Part shown: piece by piece, positions 1-12,269 of the stretch | Layout: each line of letters begins with the position of its first letter | How positions within the stretch are numbered: position 1 is the stretch's first letter | Assembly: GCA_029721435.1 (NCBI GenBank) | Contig: CM056577.1 | Location: 116,000,219-116,064,218, forward strand | Direction: 5' to 3' | DNA length: 64,000 nucleotides | From: Gymnothorax reevesii | Lineage: Eukaryota > Chordata > Actinopteri > Anguilliformes > Muraenidae | Program-made: the position numbers and the translations under genes | Notes under the pieces: generated by a model | What the model saw: the letters and a program-made list of their open reading frames with translations, nothing else | What the model was told of the DNA's origin: nothing | Databases searched by the model: none

Positions 1-589
1 TGGCTTTTTCCGTATACACGTATTTCATCTTTCTTCGATCCATTTCTTATTATAAATACAAAACAAACATCATTATCAACGAGTTTTTTTTTTTTGTGGT
101 ATTTCTGTACCCACCGTTTTTGTTTTTTAACATTTGACTGTGAAATTCCAAATGGACTATCATTCAACAAGCATTCTGATTTGCTAATTTCGAACAATAA
201 CATTACATCACAGAGCTGAAAACCCACCTCAGGTGCGCAGACGTTGGTGTGTGAAGGAAACGAACCACATAAGATGTCTGCAACAAAGCCTGTGTGAAAA
301 CAGCGTTGGAAAATGCTTTCCAGGGTGAAGATTTCCTGAAACTCCATTTTCATTGTTGCTCGTGGACAGTGAAAATTGAGTTTTTAACTCATGACATCAG
401 AGAGTGTGCATATTATAGCTAATTTTAATGCTTTTGATTTAAACTACATAGTTATACATTAAATAATAGCATTGCCACTTGTTGGTTTGGCATGTTATTG
501 ACATCGCTTTAATTGTGTTTTTGAGTCATCTTGTGGACAAAAACGAGGAGAAAAAAGGCAATTTTGAAAAATACACCTGTAGCTAAGCG
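1..589. other. No gene seen; AT-rich unique-looking DNA
   Basis: I see no convincing exon, RNA gene or named repeat here. A short poly(T) run lies near 84-96. The stretch looks like ordinary vertebrate intergenic or intronic sequence. Confidence 0.5.
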
Positions 590-745
590 TGGACTAGGTC
601 CAAGATACTTGACTGGGTCTGGGAAGAAAAGATTCCAAGTCGCAGTATATCTACAAAAAGATCAGCTATTGGGCCCTTGAGTTAGGCCTTTACACAGATC
701 AACTGTAATTCACTTGGGATAAAAGCGTCAGCTAAATAATTGAGC
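590..745 (+). repeat. Decayed SINE ending in a fish LINE-type 3' tail
   Basis: The motif GGATAAAAGCGTCAGCTAAA near 720-739 matches the 3' tail shared by many fish SINEs and their partner LINEs (commonly GGATAAAAGCGTCTGCTAAAT). It is preceded by TGGGCCCTTGAG..AGGCCTTTA (about 669-692), which fits the tRNA-SINE body phrase for 'gggcccttgagcaaggcc'. The 5' tRNA-like head is too decayed to place, so the start is approximate. Confidence 0.6.
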
Positions 746-1754
746 GGGGCTGGTTTTCCCCAGTGTTGGTGAATCTGGCTCTGATGGCACAACCTGACCT
801 ACATGTAGTCCTCCTCCTAGGCAAATAACAGGGTTCGGTAGAATGACAGTCCGCTCACCCCCGCTCCTTTTTTACCCGTTAGCCACCCCAGATGAAGCCT
901 CTCCCCCGAATTTTTCCTCCAAACACGCACAGGGGACTACATGTCAACATCTCTTTAATTGTATCCATTTAAAAAAAATCCCCTCGTCTCAAAATGATGG
1001 CAGCATATTTCTTCCCGACCGTAGATCATAGATATAACACGCGCGTAAAGAATCCCATCGTCTCTCCCCCGGCTCTGCTCAACTCATTTTCCGAGATCTA
1101 AGTGACCGTCTGTCAGGATCCGTGCCAAGCACCAGAGCTGCGCTGTGTTTTCCCTTTAAAAACGGAATTCATCCTCCGTCCCTCGTTCTCTCTTGCTCTC
1201 CAAGCTACTCGGCCCGTCCCAATTTTATTCCACCAGGGAAGTGAACCTGGCTTTTTATGACAGGTCGACATCTTTCATCTGTCACTTCAGCGCTGTCGTC
1301 CCGGCTGCCGAGGGGTTACTGAAGACGGGTTCGCGTGCAAACGTTTGAGCTCCCCCGCGAAGCCGGGTCTCGCATGTTTGCAAGTTGGCTGGACGGACGT
1401 GGAAAAGCCGTATATGTCTGGAAGAGGGGCCTATCTCTCGAGCGCAGTAAGGATTCTCTCCACAGCAACGCAGCTACATAAAACCGTGTCAAGGCCAAGA
1501 ACTGGAAAACAAACAGAGCGATGCTGACAAGCGAAAACAGAGAGAGACACGCAAGCAAACAGACCGGCTAAAGGGCATGCACAAATACAACGGGATCGGA
1601 GACACCCGTGCACGTGCATAAGCAGATACACACATACACGCACAGATTCAGACGCATTGCTTCTTATACATACGCACAACCGCTGATAAAGACAAACAAG
1701 CAATATCCTTTGCGCAACATAATTGTTCATACAAGGTTGTACACATTGACACGC
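746..1754. other. No gene seen; locally GC-rich and CA-rich unique DNA
   Basis: The section at 1040-1400 is richer in C and G and contains several CpGs. Short open frames on both strands (for example 1316-1558) show no recognisable domain. From about 1560 to 1760 the sequence is CA-rich. I cannot support an exon here. Confidence 0.4.
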
Positions 1755-1756
1755 AC

Positions 1757-2972
1757 ACTCAGAGGCCACTTTATTATATACAGCTAAACACATCCTCATT
1801 AACGCAGATATCTAATCAACTAATCATGCGACAGCAACTCCATGCATAAAAGCATGCAGAAATGGTCGATAGGTTGAGTTTTTGTTCAAGAACCAAGAAT
1901 TCAGAATGAGCAGAAGATGAGTCTTTGACTGTTGAATGACTCTTGCAGCCGGACCCCGGGGGGGATCGACATTTCAAAAACTGCTGATCACCTCAGGCTT
2001 TCACACATAAAAGCCTGCAGAGTTTAAAGAGTATGTTATAAAAAGAAAAGTAAATTTAAAAAAAAGGCCAGTGAGCATTTCTGTGGACAAAAAAAGTTTT
2101 GTTAATGAGAGAGGTCTGAGGACATGGCTAGTGCGGCTCAAGCTGACAATAGAGGTGACCTTAATTTAGATAGCGTCACATTATGACAATGCTTTGCAAA
2201 AGAGCATCTGTACATCCACAACACATTGTACCTTGAAAAGGGTGAGCTCGGGCCTCAGAGATCTATACCAAGTTCCACTCCTGTCAGCCAAGAACAGCAA
2301 CTGAAGGCCACAGAGAAAGGCTCGCCAGTACTGGAAAATATGAGATTAGGAAAACATACAGTAGCCTGGTCTGACGAGACTCGACTTCTACTGCGACATG
2401 CAGATGGTAGTGTCAGAATTTGGCAAAAAAAAAAATTAAATCTATGGATCAAACCTGCCTTGTGTTCGCAGTACAGGCCGGTGTTGATGGTGTAATGGTA
2501 TGGGAAATACAAAAGTATTTCTTGGCACCTCAATAGGTCTCTTAATGCCACTACCTGAATGTTGTTGCTGACCTCGTGCATTGTACGGTGACAGTTAACC
2601 CACCTTCTTTACTTTATGGCTACTACCAGCAGGATAATGTACCATGTGACAAAGCGCACTCCTTCTCAAGCTGGTCTGATGACCATGACAACCAGTTCAG
2701 TGTCCCTCCAATGACCTCTACAGTCACCGTATCTCAGTCCAATAGAGCACATTTGGGCTGTAGTGGAATAGGAGATTTGCAGCCTAAATGTGCAGCTGAC
2801 AAATCTGCAGCAATTATGTCATGATATCGTGTCAACATGAACCACAATGTCATTTGTCTTGCTACTTGCTAGATGTCTAGCTACTTGCATAATCAGCGCC
2901 ATGAAGGATTTAAGCTGTTCTGAGGACAAAGAGAGATGCACTCAGTATAAACAAGGTGTACCTAATAAAGTA
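1757..2972 (+). mobile_element. Tc1-like DNA transposon, dead copy (local family E)
   Basis: The left end carries GGCCACTTTATTA (1764-1776) and the right end GGTGTACCTAATAAAGT (about 2955-2971), which are inverted versions of one terminal sequence well known from fish Tc1-like elements. Between them the order of transposase-derived segments is intact. The sequence is heavily mutated: many frameshifts and substitutions, and no long open frame. The transposase would have read on the + strand. The ends are approximate because the termini have drifted. Confidence 0.8.
2226..2830 (+). pseudogene. Tc1-like transposase remnant (catalytic region)
   Basis: The open piece at 2226-2495 contains VAWSDETRLLLRHADGSVRIW, matching the first catalytic aspartate block of Tc1 transposases (usual form W-S-D-E-S-x-F). 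Further along, CAGCAGGATAATG at 2628-2640 preserves the coding sequence for the second block (Q-Q-D-N). Frameshifts separate the two blocks, and the region coding for the glutamate block (near 2750) is decayed. It cannot encode an active enzyme. The parent family is a DD34E Tc1 element; the open pieces are residues of decay, not genes. Confidence 0.75.
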
Positions 2973-3128
2973 TAAGATACATTTAGGTATGCCTTCATGA
3001 ATGTTGACCTGCACACATGGATGCACCACTGACGCACTCGCTCACACAAACACTCATGCATGCACAAATACTGCTATACACACACATTGTTGTGTGCACA
3101 CAAACCCACTCAAATACACACACGCATA

Positions 3129-3129
3129 C

Positions 3130-3171
<42 letters not shown>
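3129..3171. repeat. (CT)n(CA)n compound microsatellite
   Basis: An uninterrupted CT run of 11 units is followed by a CA run of about 10 units. Confidence 0.97.
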
Positions 3172-3360
3172 CTCAACAGAACAGCTTATTTAACAATCAG
3201 CTTGTATTCAGGAAACAGGCATCTGCTCTGACTCCTGCAAGAATACTTGTCCCAACAGGGCTGCATCATTGTCAGGAAATATCTAAGGTTATTCGACAGT
3301 CATCCACTGAGTGTTAACCTAGAATAGATTCAGCTCAGGTGGGAATGCCAGTACTAATAA

Positions 3361-3394
3361 CCCCCCCCCAACACACACACACACACACACACAC
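3361..3394. repeat. Poly(C) plus (AC)12 microsatellite
   Basis: A run of C bases near 3360-3369 leads into an AC run to 3394. Confidence 0.95.
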
Positions 3395-4329
3395 TACTGT
3401 CTGCTTAACACTAGTGGTACCTTTTCTTTCTGCACACAAAGTGCCATTGAGTCTGAAGGGCACCTGTAGGGTTTATTGCGTAACGAGGCTTAAGAACAGT
3501 CCCCGGCAGGTTTTTGTTTTCGCCCTCCTTTGTCGCCACTGACAACAGGCCATAGAAACGTGGCTTGGAGCTGAATTAACAAGCCCTTTTCCCACGTACT
3601 CCTCTTTCTCTCCCTCCGTCCCATTAGCGGGAGTGGCGGAGCGCTCGGAAGGGGCCGGCGGACGTTCCCCCCGTGCTCCCATTAAGCCCTTTCCTGTCCT
3701 CCAACAGTCTTCTCCAGCAGAGGAGAGGGAGGCCTGTGCTATTATTCATTAAGGGAGGGCACGGCCATTTCTGCTAGGTCTTAAAACTGAACACATCCAG
3801 TGCAGTATTTCCACCGTTAGGTGGACCTCCAAGTGAAGTGGCGTAGCCTAGCCTCCATACAAGTATGGGAGACACCTCTGTTATGGGGTCAGGTCAGGAT
3901 GTCCTCAGTGTGGGATGCAAACTGTACCCTGGCCAGCTGAGCTCTACAGCTATTCATGCATCTGCATGTTCATTTGAGCTACAATAAGTACGCTCCTGAA
4001 AGGAGTTGTGAATGCTGATATTCTGCGTGAAATTTGAAGTGCAAACAAGATATCGCATTGCCTCCAGGTAGCATTATACATTTGCCTTACGTAACCTCAT
4101 TGACATTATCCGTTTGTTTATCCCATTCCCTGTACTTTTGATATCATGAAAGTACTCTGAAAGGAACTCATGCATGGAATTCAGTGGTGAAATGAGCAAT
4201 AAGAGCATTTTGTGTTGTAATTACAGAAAATGCCGGGCTTATTTCAGAATACTCTGTTGCTGACTTAGCTCTTGAGACTTGCTATTTCTTAAGATGAAGC
4301 TACAATAGACATACTGAGTATATGCAGGA
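3395..4329. other. No gene seen; includes a GC-rich block
   Basis: The block at 3590-3760 is GC-rich with several CpGs, including a dense patch GGAGTGGCGGAGCGCTCGG near 3630. I recognise no protein in it. It could be a regulatory or conserved segment, but there is no direct support. Confidence 0.35.
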
Positions 4330-4640
4330 ATTGTGCTCACCGTAGGCGGTTCTGTAGTACTCTGAGATAACTGGAGTTTGCTAAGATTATTGCAGAACAC
4401 TGAAATGACTTCACTGTGCTAATGTGACTGCAATATACCGCAATGACTACAATACGCAAAGATAACTGTAGTACACCTAGATGAGAGCAGTATTGCAGGA
4501 TTACTGCAGTGCACTGAAATATCTGCAGAATGCTGAGATGACTGCATTACGCTAAGGTGACTGGAGTATGCTGAGATTACAACTAAACCTGAGATGACTG
4601 AAGTATGGCGACATGACTACAGTGCACAGAGATAGCCGGG
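4330..4640. repeat. Decayed tandem array, units of roughly 22 bases
   Basis: Variants of the phrase GATGACTGCAGTACACTGA recur across the stretch (for example around 4404, 4443, 4535, 4557, 4595), always as 'tgact' followed by 'agta/tgc' and 'tgaga'. Units differ at many positions and in length, so this is an old minisatellite. Related phrases reappear at about 4808-4895 after an unrelated 160-base interval. Confidence 0.6.
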
Positions 4641-4899
4641 GGGGGGAATGATTGATTTCCTTATCATTTTATTGATCGGGTGATGGAATTTGGATTTAAT
4701 TTAGTTGATTCATAACACATTATTACGCGTGGGTGGAGAAACAATGTGTAAATCATTTTTTCTTTTCATTTCCTTGCGGGTCACTTGGGAGCTATGCCTC
4801 TTTACCCTGAGATGACTCCAGGATGCAGACCTGACTCCCACACACCTGTTTAACTGCAGCGTGCTGAGCAGAAGTCAGCAGGCCAAGATGACTACCCTT

Positions 4900-6162
4900 A
4901 TTTCATTTTATGGCTGTCATAGGAATGTGACCACAGAGTGAATTCTGCCTGCTTTCAAGATCAAAGCATTCTAAATGACAAACAGGAAATGGACTGTGGT
5001 TCTGTGGAGAGGAGAGCTCCCACATTCCCCGGAAAGGGTATAATAGGAGGAAGAATGTTTTGATTTCATGGAAGCACCACTCGTTCATTTCAGACTGGCA
5101 GCCACTTCAAATTCTTGATGCTTTTCTTGACGGCAGGGGCTCCACTTAGAGAAATAAATACACTGTAGAGGTGTATTCCTCTTATTTAATGACCAAATTA
5201 GTGAAATGTACCTAGAAGGGAAAATTGCTTTCCATTTAGGATTGAATTCACTTGCAAAGAAGGTACAAAGGAGTTCGGATAGAACTTAACGTGGGATACC
5301 CGTGGGATACCACCCCAGTGATAAACACTTTTTGTCTTGTTTTGAATGGTCAGTCAAAATAGCTTTGTTGCATAGTCTCACATGAGCTAGACGAAGGGAG
5401 AGACAACTTTCCTGTGATGCAAGGCAGATCTGTACAATACTCACCTGAAACCTGTTTAGGAAAATTATATTATCTTTTCATGCTCGCACATTTAGTTAAT
5501 GAAACCTCCCTCCCCCATGCATACACCGCAGTCCTGTGTGCGTCAGACCTCCAGGAAGTCCCAAAAGCCATTGAACACCAACACATATAAGGCCTATGGG
5601 GCTCCATTGTGAGGGCCCTTCAGCTTCCTGTCCTTGGTGTCCACAGTGCAGTCAGGCCAGGTGCTCGTTAGCATTGTTAACCACTAAATGTCTGACCCTG
5701 TTGGAGAACAGGCACACACATATTGTTTAACAATTGTTTGTATCCAGTATATGCATCTCACAGCTGTTTGAACCATTGACTGTGTAAAAATCTATGGTCT
5801 GAATCACTGCTATATCAGCCCTTTACTTTTCTCAGGCTTGGTGAAGAGTATTTTGAGACAATGAGGTGCAGGCAATGCCATACTGTGTGCTGTTATGATC
5901 CAGATAAGGAACCAGATGCAGACATTGAGTGTTATCCAATTGTAGGGTTTATTGATAATAATACGATAATGACTGTGATGGACGGAGCCCAGTGAGGAAT
6001 GACACAGTTCAGTTCAGACGGTAGTGGGCTTGGGTGTGGGGCCTATCTGTGCACAACTAGTGCCTTCTTTGGAAGCAAACTTCCATGCTTAACTATTATT
6101 GGAGGTTACAAAAAATTCCCGAGCACAATACATTCTAGATTAGGAAAATACTGACTGGTTTC
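4900..6162. other. No gene seen; unique-looking DNA
   Basis: No exon or RNA gene could be supported. A stretch near 5890-6000 (phrases such as 'gatccagataaggaaccagat' and 'tttattgataataata') may belong to a dispersed repeat, but I cannot name it. Confidence 0.4.
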
Positions 6163-6170
6163 ATGTAGGG

Positions 6171-6371
6171 CAGGGGTGTCAAACTGACCCGTACCGGGTC
6201 AAGAGGCTGCAGGTCTTCAATCCTACCAAGCGGAAGCTCACCTGAAAGCACTGATTTAATCAACTGATTTAGGCCCGCACGACTGATTATTTGTATCAGG
6301 TGCGCTTCTGCATTGTTGGACTGAAAACCTGCAGCCTCTTGGCCTGTTTACGGGTCAGTTTGACACCCCTG
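6171..6371. mobile_element. hAT-type miniature inverted-repeat element, 201 bp
   Basis: The left end CAGGGGTGTCAAACTGACCC and the right end GGGTCAGTTTGACACCCCTG are perfect inverted complements for 20 bases. CAGGGGTG termini are typical of hAT miniature elements in fish. The 8-base flanks (6163-6170 and 6372-6379) match at 5 of 8 positions, and the differences are all G/A, as expected for an aged 8-bp target duplication. It has no coding capacity. Confidence 0.85.
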
Positions 6372-6830
6372 ATATAAAGCATATAGCAAATGACAATCCA
6401 GCAACTTAGACATGTAGGGTAAAGGGTGTATATATACACTAACACACATGTAAGGGAGTGGGGAACACAAATGAATCACACCTGGCAGGGCAGGCACGCA
6501 GGACATCAAACCCATAAAAAGAAACAGTATATTTTAAAGATATGCATGCTGCTGGATGGATGGAGACATGAGAGGGATTCATTCGAGGGCTGTAGCAGTG
6601 TATTGCACAATTTGGAGCCAGAGTCTGCATAGCTCAGTATTCGAGTACAACATTCGTATGTACCTGGAAAACCTTTTTTCAGCAAAAGTGTGATGAATGT
6701 ATGATTTTAACCCCATAAAACCCATGGACCCAGATATTTGCTCATACGTATAAAATGATGGGCAAGATCTAGATATTTTCCTTTCAACGTAATGCTGTGG
6801 CTACTGAAACATTCCACCCTAGGTTTAAAT

Positions 6831-7005
6831 CAGGGGTGTAAAGTCTGGGTTCAGAAAGTAAAAATCCTCCCCAGAGCTTTATTCCAACCACCTGGATTTA
6901 CTTTTGACAGGAGATGGAGCCAATATGAATGATCAGCTCATTCTGTAGGAAAAAGAAAAACTTGGCAGGATTTTTACTTTCTGACCCCGGGATTTTACAC
7001 CTCTG
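6831..7005. mobile_element. hAT-type miniature element, 175 bp, with perfect 8-bp duplication
   Basis: The termini are CAGGGGTGTAAA and TTTACACCTCTG, with further inverted matching over the internal AGAAAGTAAAAATCC motif. The 8 bases GTTTAAAT occur directly on both sides (6823-6830 and 7006-7013), which is the target-duplication length of hAT transposases. It has no coding capacity. A related copy lies at 35994-36186. Confidence 0.9.
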
Positions 7006-7242
7006 GTTTAAATACATTGCGCAACATAAGTGTGAAGCACTGCCGTCAGCAGGTACAGAATCTGTATATGACATCACTCCTTCAATTTGAAAAAAAAAAA
7101 ACTCTTTTCTGATTTTGAACCTTCTAAAGGGAAAACTTAAGTGAAAAATTAAACTAGTATAGCATGAGAGTGAAACGTTATTATGTGCGTTGAAATGATA
7201 AAGCTGTCGTGACAATGTAATTTCTTGGAAAGGATTATTAAA

Positions 7243-7243
<1 letters not shown>

Positions 7244-7273
<30 letters not shown>
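7244..7273. repeat. (TTA)n microsatellite
   Basis: About ten TTA units without interruption. Confidence 0.97.
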
Positions 7274-7685
7274 GAGTTTGAGGGGTCAAATTTAAATAGG
7301 AGGCAGAATATTTCTTAAGACAGACCCATTATTTGTTTAGTTTTCTGGCGGTACAGGTAGGATGATAGCCAGCTAGAATGACCTTGTACTCAGTAAATGA
7401 CACATTTAAGTATTCTCCCAACATAGCTGTCACAGTACAGTGCATGAGTCACAGAAATGGCCCTGGGTCAGTTTGCTGTGACTGCGAGGACACTGGAGAG
7501 AGTCTCGGTTTCCCTGCTCTAACACAGAGGGACAGGGCAGGCCTGGGGCCTTGGCTCGGGAAGAGCTCGTTAGCTCCAGCGGAGCCTGAAATCGGAGAAG
7601 ACACCACTTAGAGACGCTCGGAGGAGCGTGTGAGCCTCTGAAAGAGGAGTTCATTCATGAGTCCCAAGGGAGGACAGGAAAGGGG

Positions 7686-7686
<1 letters not shown>

Positions 7687-7722
<36 letters not shown>
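7687..7722. repeat. (AC)18 microsatellite
   Basis: A pure AC run of 18 units. Confidence 0.97.
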
Positions 7723-7724
<2 letters not shown>

Positions 7725-7899
7725 GCCTCTGTGTCTAAAAATATGACCCTGAGTCATGTTCTTTGCGTGCAAAATGTCGATTACTGCGCCTTCAATGCAG
7801 TAGGATATCGTGTCACGCAAAGAGCAGGTTAACTATCCGCTGGTGCGTCATATTGAATGAGGCATGAACCTAGAATACTGACAGCGCCAGAACAGGATG

Positions 7900-8310
7900 C
7901 TCAGAAACATTATCTTCAGATCATTTACGCCCGTGTGTTTATGCCTACATGTGCCTGTACGTGTGAGTTTGCCGCTTAGAGCGTTTCCGCGTATGTATGC
8001 GCGTATGTGTGTACACGTGGGCTTGTATACTTGTGAGAACCAACTCTTGAGAAACCACAGATATTGTGAGCATATTTGGGGTTGTGAGGATATTTTGGGT
8101 GATCCTCACTGACTACAGCCAGTAGGTTGAATTTAGGGTTATGCTTACCGTTATGGGTACGTTCAGGTTAGGGTTTGGTGTGATTTGGTTTATGAAGATA
8201 AGTCAATGCAGCATACTCAGAGGTATAGCTTTACAAACGTGCATGCATATGGGGCGCGTGTGTGTGTTTGTGTGCGTGTTTGCAGTGCTTGTGCGTCAGA
8301 GCTTGTAGGT
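7900..8310. repeat. GT-linked dispersed repeat with TTAGGG-like tract
   Basis: The block contains 'attttgggtgatcctcac', TTTAGGGTTATG and GGTTAGGGTTTGG (8113-8178), then AAGTCAATGCAGCAT (8200-8214) and GT-rich flanks. The same order of phrases is found at 60490-61010 and, inverted, near 61730-61865, so it is a dispersed family. The TTAGGG-like words are part of that family and are not telomeric arrays. Confidence 0.6.
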
Positions 8311-8639
8311 AAGAAACCCCTGTGAGATTCACAGTATTGTATAAAACACCCTCCACACATCCTTACCGTCACTGCACCCAGCCCTACAGTCAGTAATCAG
8401 TGTCCCTGGACAGATTCTGGCTCTAACGTCACAATCGCACAATACCTCTGTTATGGGACCACCGCTGAATTGCTGTGCGTCTGCCAGGACCTCAAACTGC
8501 GCTTTGCCCTCTGCGAAGTTTCACTGGCAATAGCTGCCGTCGTCGCGGCAACAATGAGCAGTCTGGTGGTTGGATGAAATCCCAGCTGTGGAGCATGACC
8601 TGAGCAAAGCTCCGCCCCCCGCCTCTGTGCAGGGAGAGG

Positions 8640-9160
8640 GACGAACTCAATGAGTGAGTGTGTCTGTATATTTATTTGTGTTTAAATTCATTTTTATTAA
8701 TGTGCCTACGCTATTCTTTATAATCTCATCAGTCAATGTCAGAAACGGCAGAAAACTACATAAAATAAACGGATTACATCACTATAAATTCATCATTCAT
8801 ATTTACCGTATGAAGTACATTTGTGTGCACGTGTGCGCCAATGCGTGTCCGTGTGCGCATTGCTGTTTGTGTACGTTTAAGCGCGCGTGTGTGTACGTCA
8901 GTGCATGCTTGCGAGATCTCGCAACAGTTTTTGCGTGGGGGTGCGCGCATGTGTTTGTTTCCATGTTTCTGTTGGTGTGTCTCGAGCGGTATGAGAGAGA
9001 GACTGCGCCGCCGAGACACAGGCCTCATGCTGTTAGCGGTTAGCGTGGTAATGATGAGAGAGCAGGAGGATGAAACTGAGCTATGAACTCTGATTCTCTC
9101 AGATTATCCAAGTCTCTCTCTTTTTTTCCTCTATGTCTCCTGGATGTTTGACAGTGGTAA
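8640..9160. other. GT/CG-rich simple-sequence region, no gene supported
   Basis: Alternating purine-pyrimidine words dominate 8815-8970. The open frames here (for example 8654-9043) are low-complexity translations of that DNA. No recognised protein. Confidence 0.45.
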
Positions 9161-9900
9161 AGCTACAGACGAGCCCCCCTCCTCACAGACAGCCAATCAC
9201 TGAGGATGGCGGGAGGGGCCAGAATCCACCAGCTACCGCTGTGAACTAAGCAGCTCGTCTGGGGGAATTTACTGGCTCTGTTTGTCCAGCCTGTCACCAT
9301 CTGAGCCAAACGCGGCTCCCGGAGCAAACTGTGAAAAACAGCCTTCGCCGGAATGCCAGCGCAGTCCCCCGGGAGATAGGGTACGGAGAGAAGAGGGGAG
9401 GGAGGGGGATTTTCTTGGGACGGGATGAATTGGCTCCGCTGCTCACCGCTTATACCATTCAGTGAGAGGATTCTCCTCTGTAGGAGATAAACCAATACAA
9501 ACATGCTCAGACATTCTCACGCTCACTCACTCTGAGGAAAACACACAGGCATGGCACTTGCACGCTCATGCACACGCCCGCACAAACACACACAATACAC
9601 AAGCAAAAATATACACACGTGTAGGGATATTCACAGGTCTGCATGTGAAACTGCAGACAATAAATTGCATTCTTACCCCAATAACAGTGAGTGACTGGTG
9701 TAAGGCTGGGGGAGGGGTGTGTGGCAGTGATATTTGGTCAGTGTGGTTTTGCAGATGAGAAATGAGTTCACACTTTCACACCTGCCTGTTACTACAGTCA
9801 TGCTCAAGTGTCAGGCTTTCTCATGCATCTGTCAGTCAAAGCCCAATGTTATTCACACAATTCCTCAAATCAACCTTCATTCCTTTGGGCCGATGGGCTG
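9161..9900. other. No gene seen; moderately GC-rich then CA-rich
   Basis: The interval 9165-9460 is fairly GC-rich and looks unique. From 9535 to 9620 it is CA-rich. No exon could be supported. Confidence 0.4.
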
Positions 9901-9914
9901 TTATAGTCATGTCT

Positions 9915-10095
9915 TCCTCAATTAAATTCATTTTGCATCAATTCAGTTCAATTTTGTTGATTCCTGCTAATTTCATTTTAATCCAATTCAATGCATGTCT
10001 ATTCATTACAATTCAGTCTAGTTAAATTTACTTGAATTTAATTCAGTTCACATCAATACAGTTTGAATCAATTCAGTTCAGTTATACTTGTCGAT
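9915..10095. repeat. Degenerate CAATTCAGTT-type short repeats
   Basis: The words 'attca', 'caattca' and 'ttcagttca' recur at short, irregular spacing over about 180 bases. It looks like an old AT-rich simple repeat. Confidence 0.55.
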
Positions 10096-12189
10096 AACGG
10101 TTTTTGTTTTTTTTTTAGAACTGACTTGCTTTTCAGAAATTTGGCCTGTCTCATCATTGGCAGTTCTGAACTAATTTGTCAGGAAACAAACTGTGCCCCT
10201 CTCTCAGTGAGATGACTGCCTTTAATTGGAACTGATTGATCTCAGAGATATGTGCTGCTAGCTGCTGGAGTAAACAGCCTGCAATGTCACTTCCCGTTTC
10301 TTCAATCACATGACAAAGGGCTCTATCAAATCAATTTTAACATGCCAAATTGGGGCTCAGTAGACAGGAAATGAGCATTTAAAGTGCTGTGAAGATTAAA
10401 GGAAAAAGGAAACGGCAAAATGCTGATTTTATGCAGGCATGGCAGCAACAAAAGTACAGCCTTCATACTTCAGACAGGTGTCTGAGACACTTTGGACACA
10501 ATAATCTCCTGATACAGTGGACAGTCTTATGGCACATATAGTCATACGCAGTTGGCAGTTGTATAAGATATGCGTTCATGTCCAAAGAAAAAAGAAAGGC
10601 CTAACCCAAAATAGCAAAACAGGAAGCTTTTAATGGGCTTGGCCGGTGTACAATCACATACAGCAGACAGCTGTATTGAGTGTATGAAATACACAGTAAA
10701 GCTAAGAGGTGAAAGAGATGTAATCACATCCATATAAACCAAGCAGGTGTTTTCAGTGGCCAAGCCACTATTCATCCAGCTCTAACCAATGGGCGACAGC
10801 TGAACTGGAATGGGCTTGGTTAGCACTTTGATGTGACACTGCCTGGGAGGTGTGTTCTTCCATTTGGGCGCAGTATCCCTCCAATAAAAATGCCCCTTTG
10901 CAGTGATGGGGATACTGTACCCAAGGAGACCTTTTTATTGTAGAGAATGTAAACCAGGGATGCTCAAATTCATCTGCAAAGGACCAGTGTTTCTGATGGT
11001 TTTTACTTATGCCTAGCACTACAACACCTGATTTAATTAACTAATGAAGGTGTTCAATTAAGACCTTTATAAGTACAATCAGACATGTTATCCCTGGATT
11101 ATAACAAAAAATAGCACCCACACCAGTCTTTTTTCAGATAAGATTGGACTCCCTTACGTGAACGCATCAAGTAAAAACTGACATTTCATGACACTTGGAC
11201 TTTTTTGACTTTTTGCTATACTTTGTCGGATGTCCACATAAAGTATTTGATGCCAAATTTAGAGTGACTCACCGATTACTGTCAGTGAAATCAAGTAAGA
11301 AGTAAACCGCTATCGTAACCTAGTCAAAAGTGCCCCAGTCTAACAGCCTTTATCTCAAAATCGCAAGGTGCTGTGGAATGTCAAATTTTACTAGATGCGC
11401 TAACATATGCTAAACAACGGTCCTGACTGACTGCGGTCATCAAAGATCCCATGACTCTCAGTGCAAAGACTGAGTTTAATTCCCAACCTGGCACGTTCAA
11501 CTCGCCTTAATCATCCTCTGGACTACTTGGTTGAAAATGGTTCCCTATCTCTTGACCCCAGGTAATGTGTAATGAAGGTTCTAACACAAAATGGCTGCTA
11601 TGCATCAACCTAGTAGGTGCTGCACATTGTGACTCCTTCTCACCTCACACTGTGCCGTCAGTCCCAGCTTGAGAGAAAGGCACTCCTTAAATTCTGCAGT
11701 CATTTGTGTCTGCAGCTTATTTGCACCTGTGAGATATGAAGCCAGTCCACAGACAGTGAGGCAGACTGTGACAACAGTCAGGCTCCAGCTCCGGCACCAC
11801 ATAATGATTTTATATAATGTTATCAAGCACACGTGTCTCCATCCTGCCACTACAACAGTGCAGCCGGCTGACCAGACCGGGCCAAATCTGATTAATACTA
11901 ATCTCCACATCCGGAGGAAAGAGGGAAATAGAGAAAGAGAAATAGAGGAAAAGAGAGTGAGATTGACAGTGTGCTCCCCTTCTCAGGAGGCTGAAGGCTG
12001 GAGCTCACATATCTGAGGAGAAAACATATTATAACAGCCGGTTATACATTTTATAATGGTGTCATGCAAAATTTACATTGATTGCTTAATCTGTGGCTGG
12101 ATTTAATGTTTTGGCTCATTTGCTCTCTGGCCAGTGCTTTATCTTAATTTGCCCTATAATATGATGTGATGTTTGACGATGTAAATACA
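10096..12189. other. No gene seen; possible old hAT-like fragment near 10955-11100
   Basis: No exon is supported in this 2-kb interval. At 10957 CAGGGATGCTCAAATT and near 11089 ATCCCTGG resemble the opposite ends of a decayed hAT miniature element, but the 8-base flanks do not match, so it is not called separately. Overlapping open frames at 11605-12016 have no recognised domain. Confidence 0.4.
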
Positions 12190-12269
12190 GGGTCTATCAA
12201 AAAAAAAAGTTTACACTTTGAAAAATGTCTCAAATTGATATAATACAAGTGAATTACCCGTGGCGAGAA

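Noticed and set aside
8110..8180. Interstitial telomere from TTAGGG-like words
   Set aside because: Words are irregular and recur as part of a dispersed repeat at 60.5-61 kb; there is no tandem (TTAGGG)n run.
10955..11105. hAT miniature element from CAGGGATGC and ATCCCTG ends
   Set aside because: The inverted match is short and the 8-base flanks disagree; insufficient support for a separate call.
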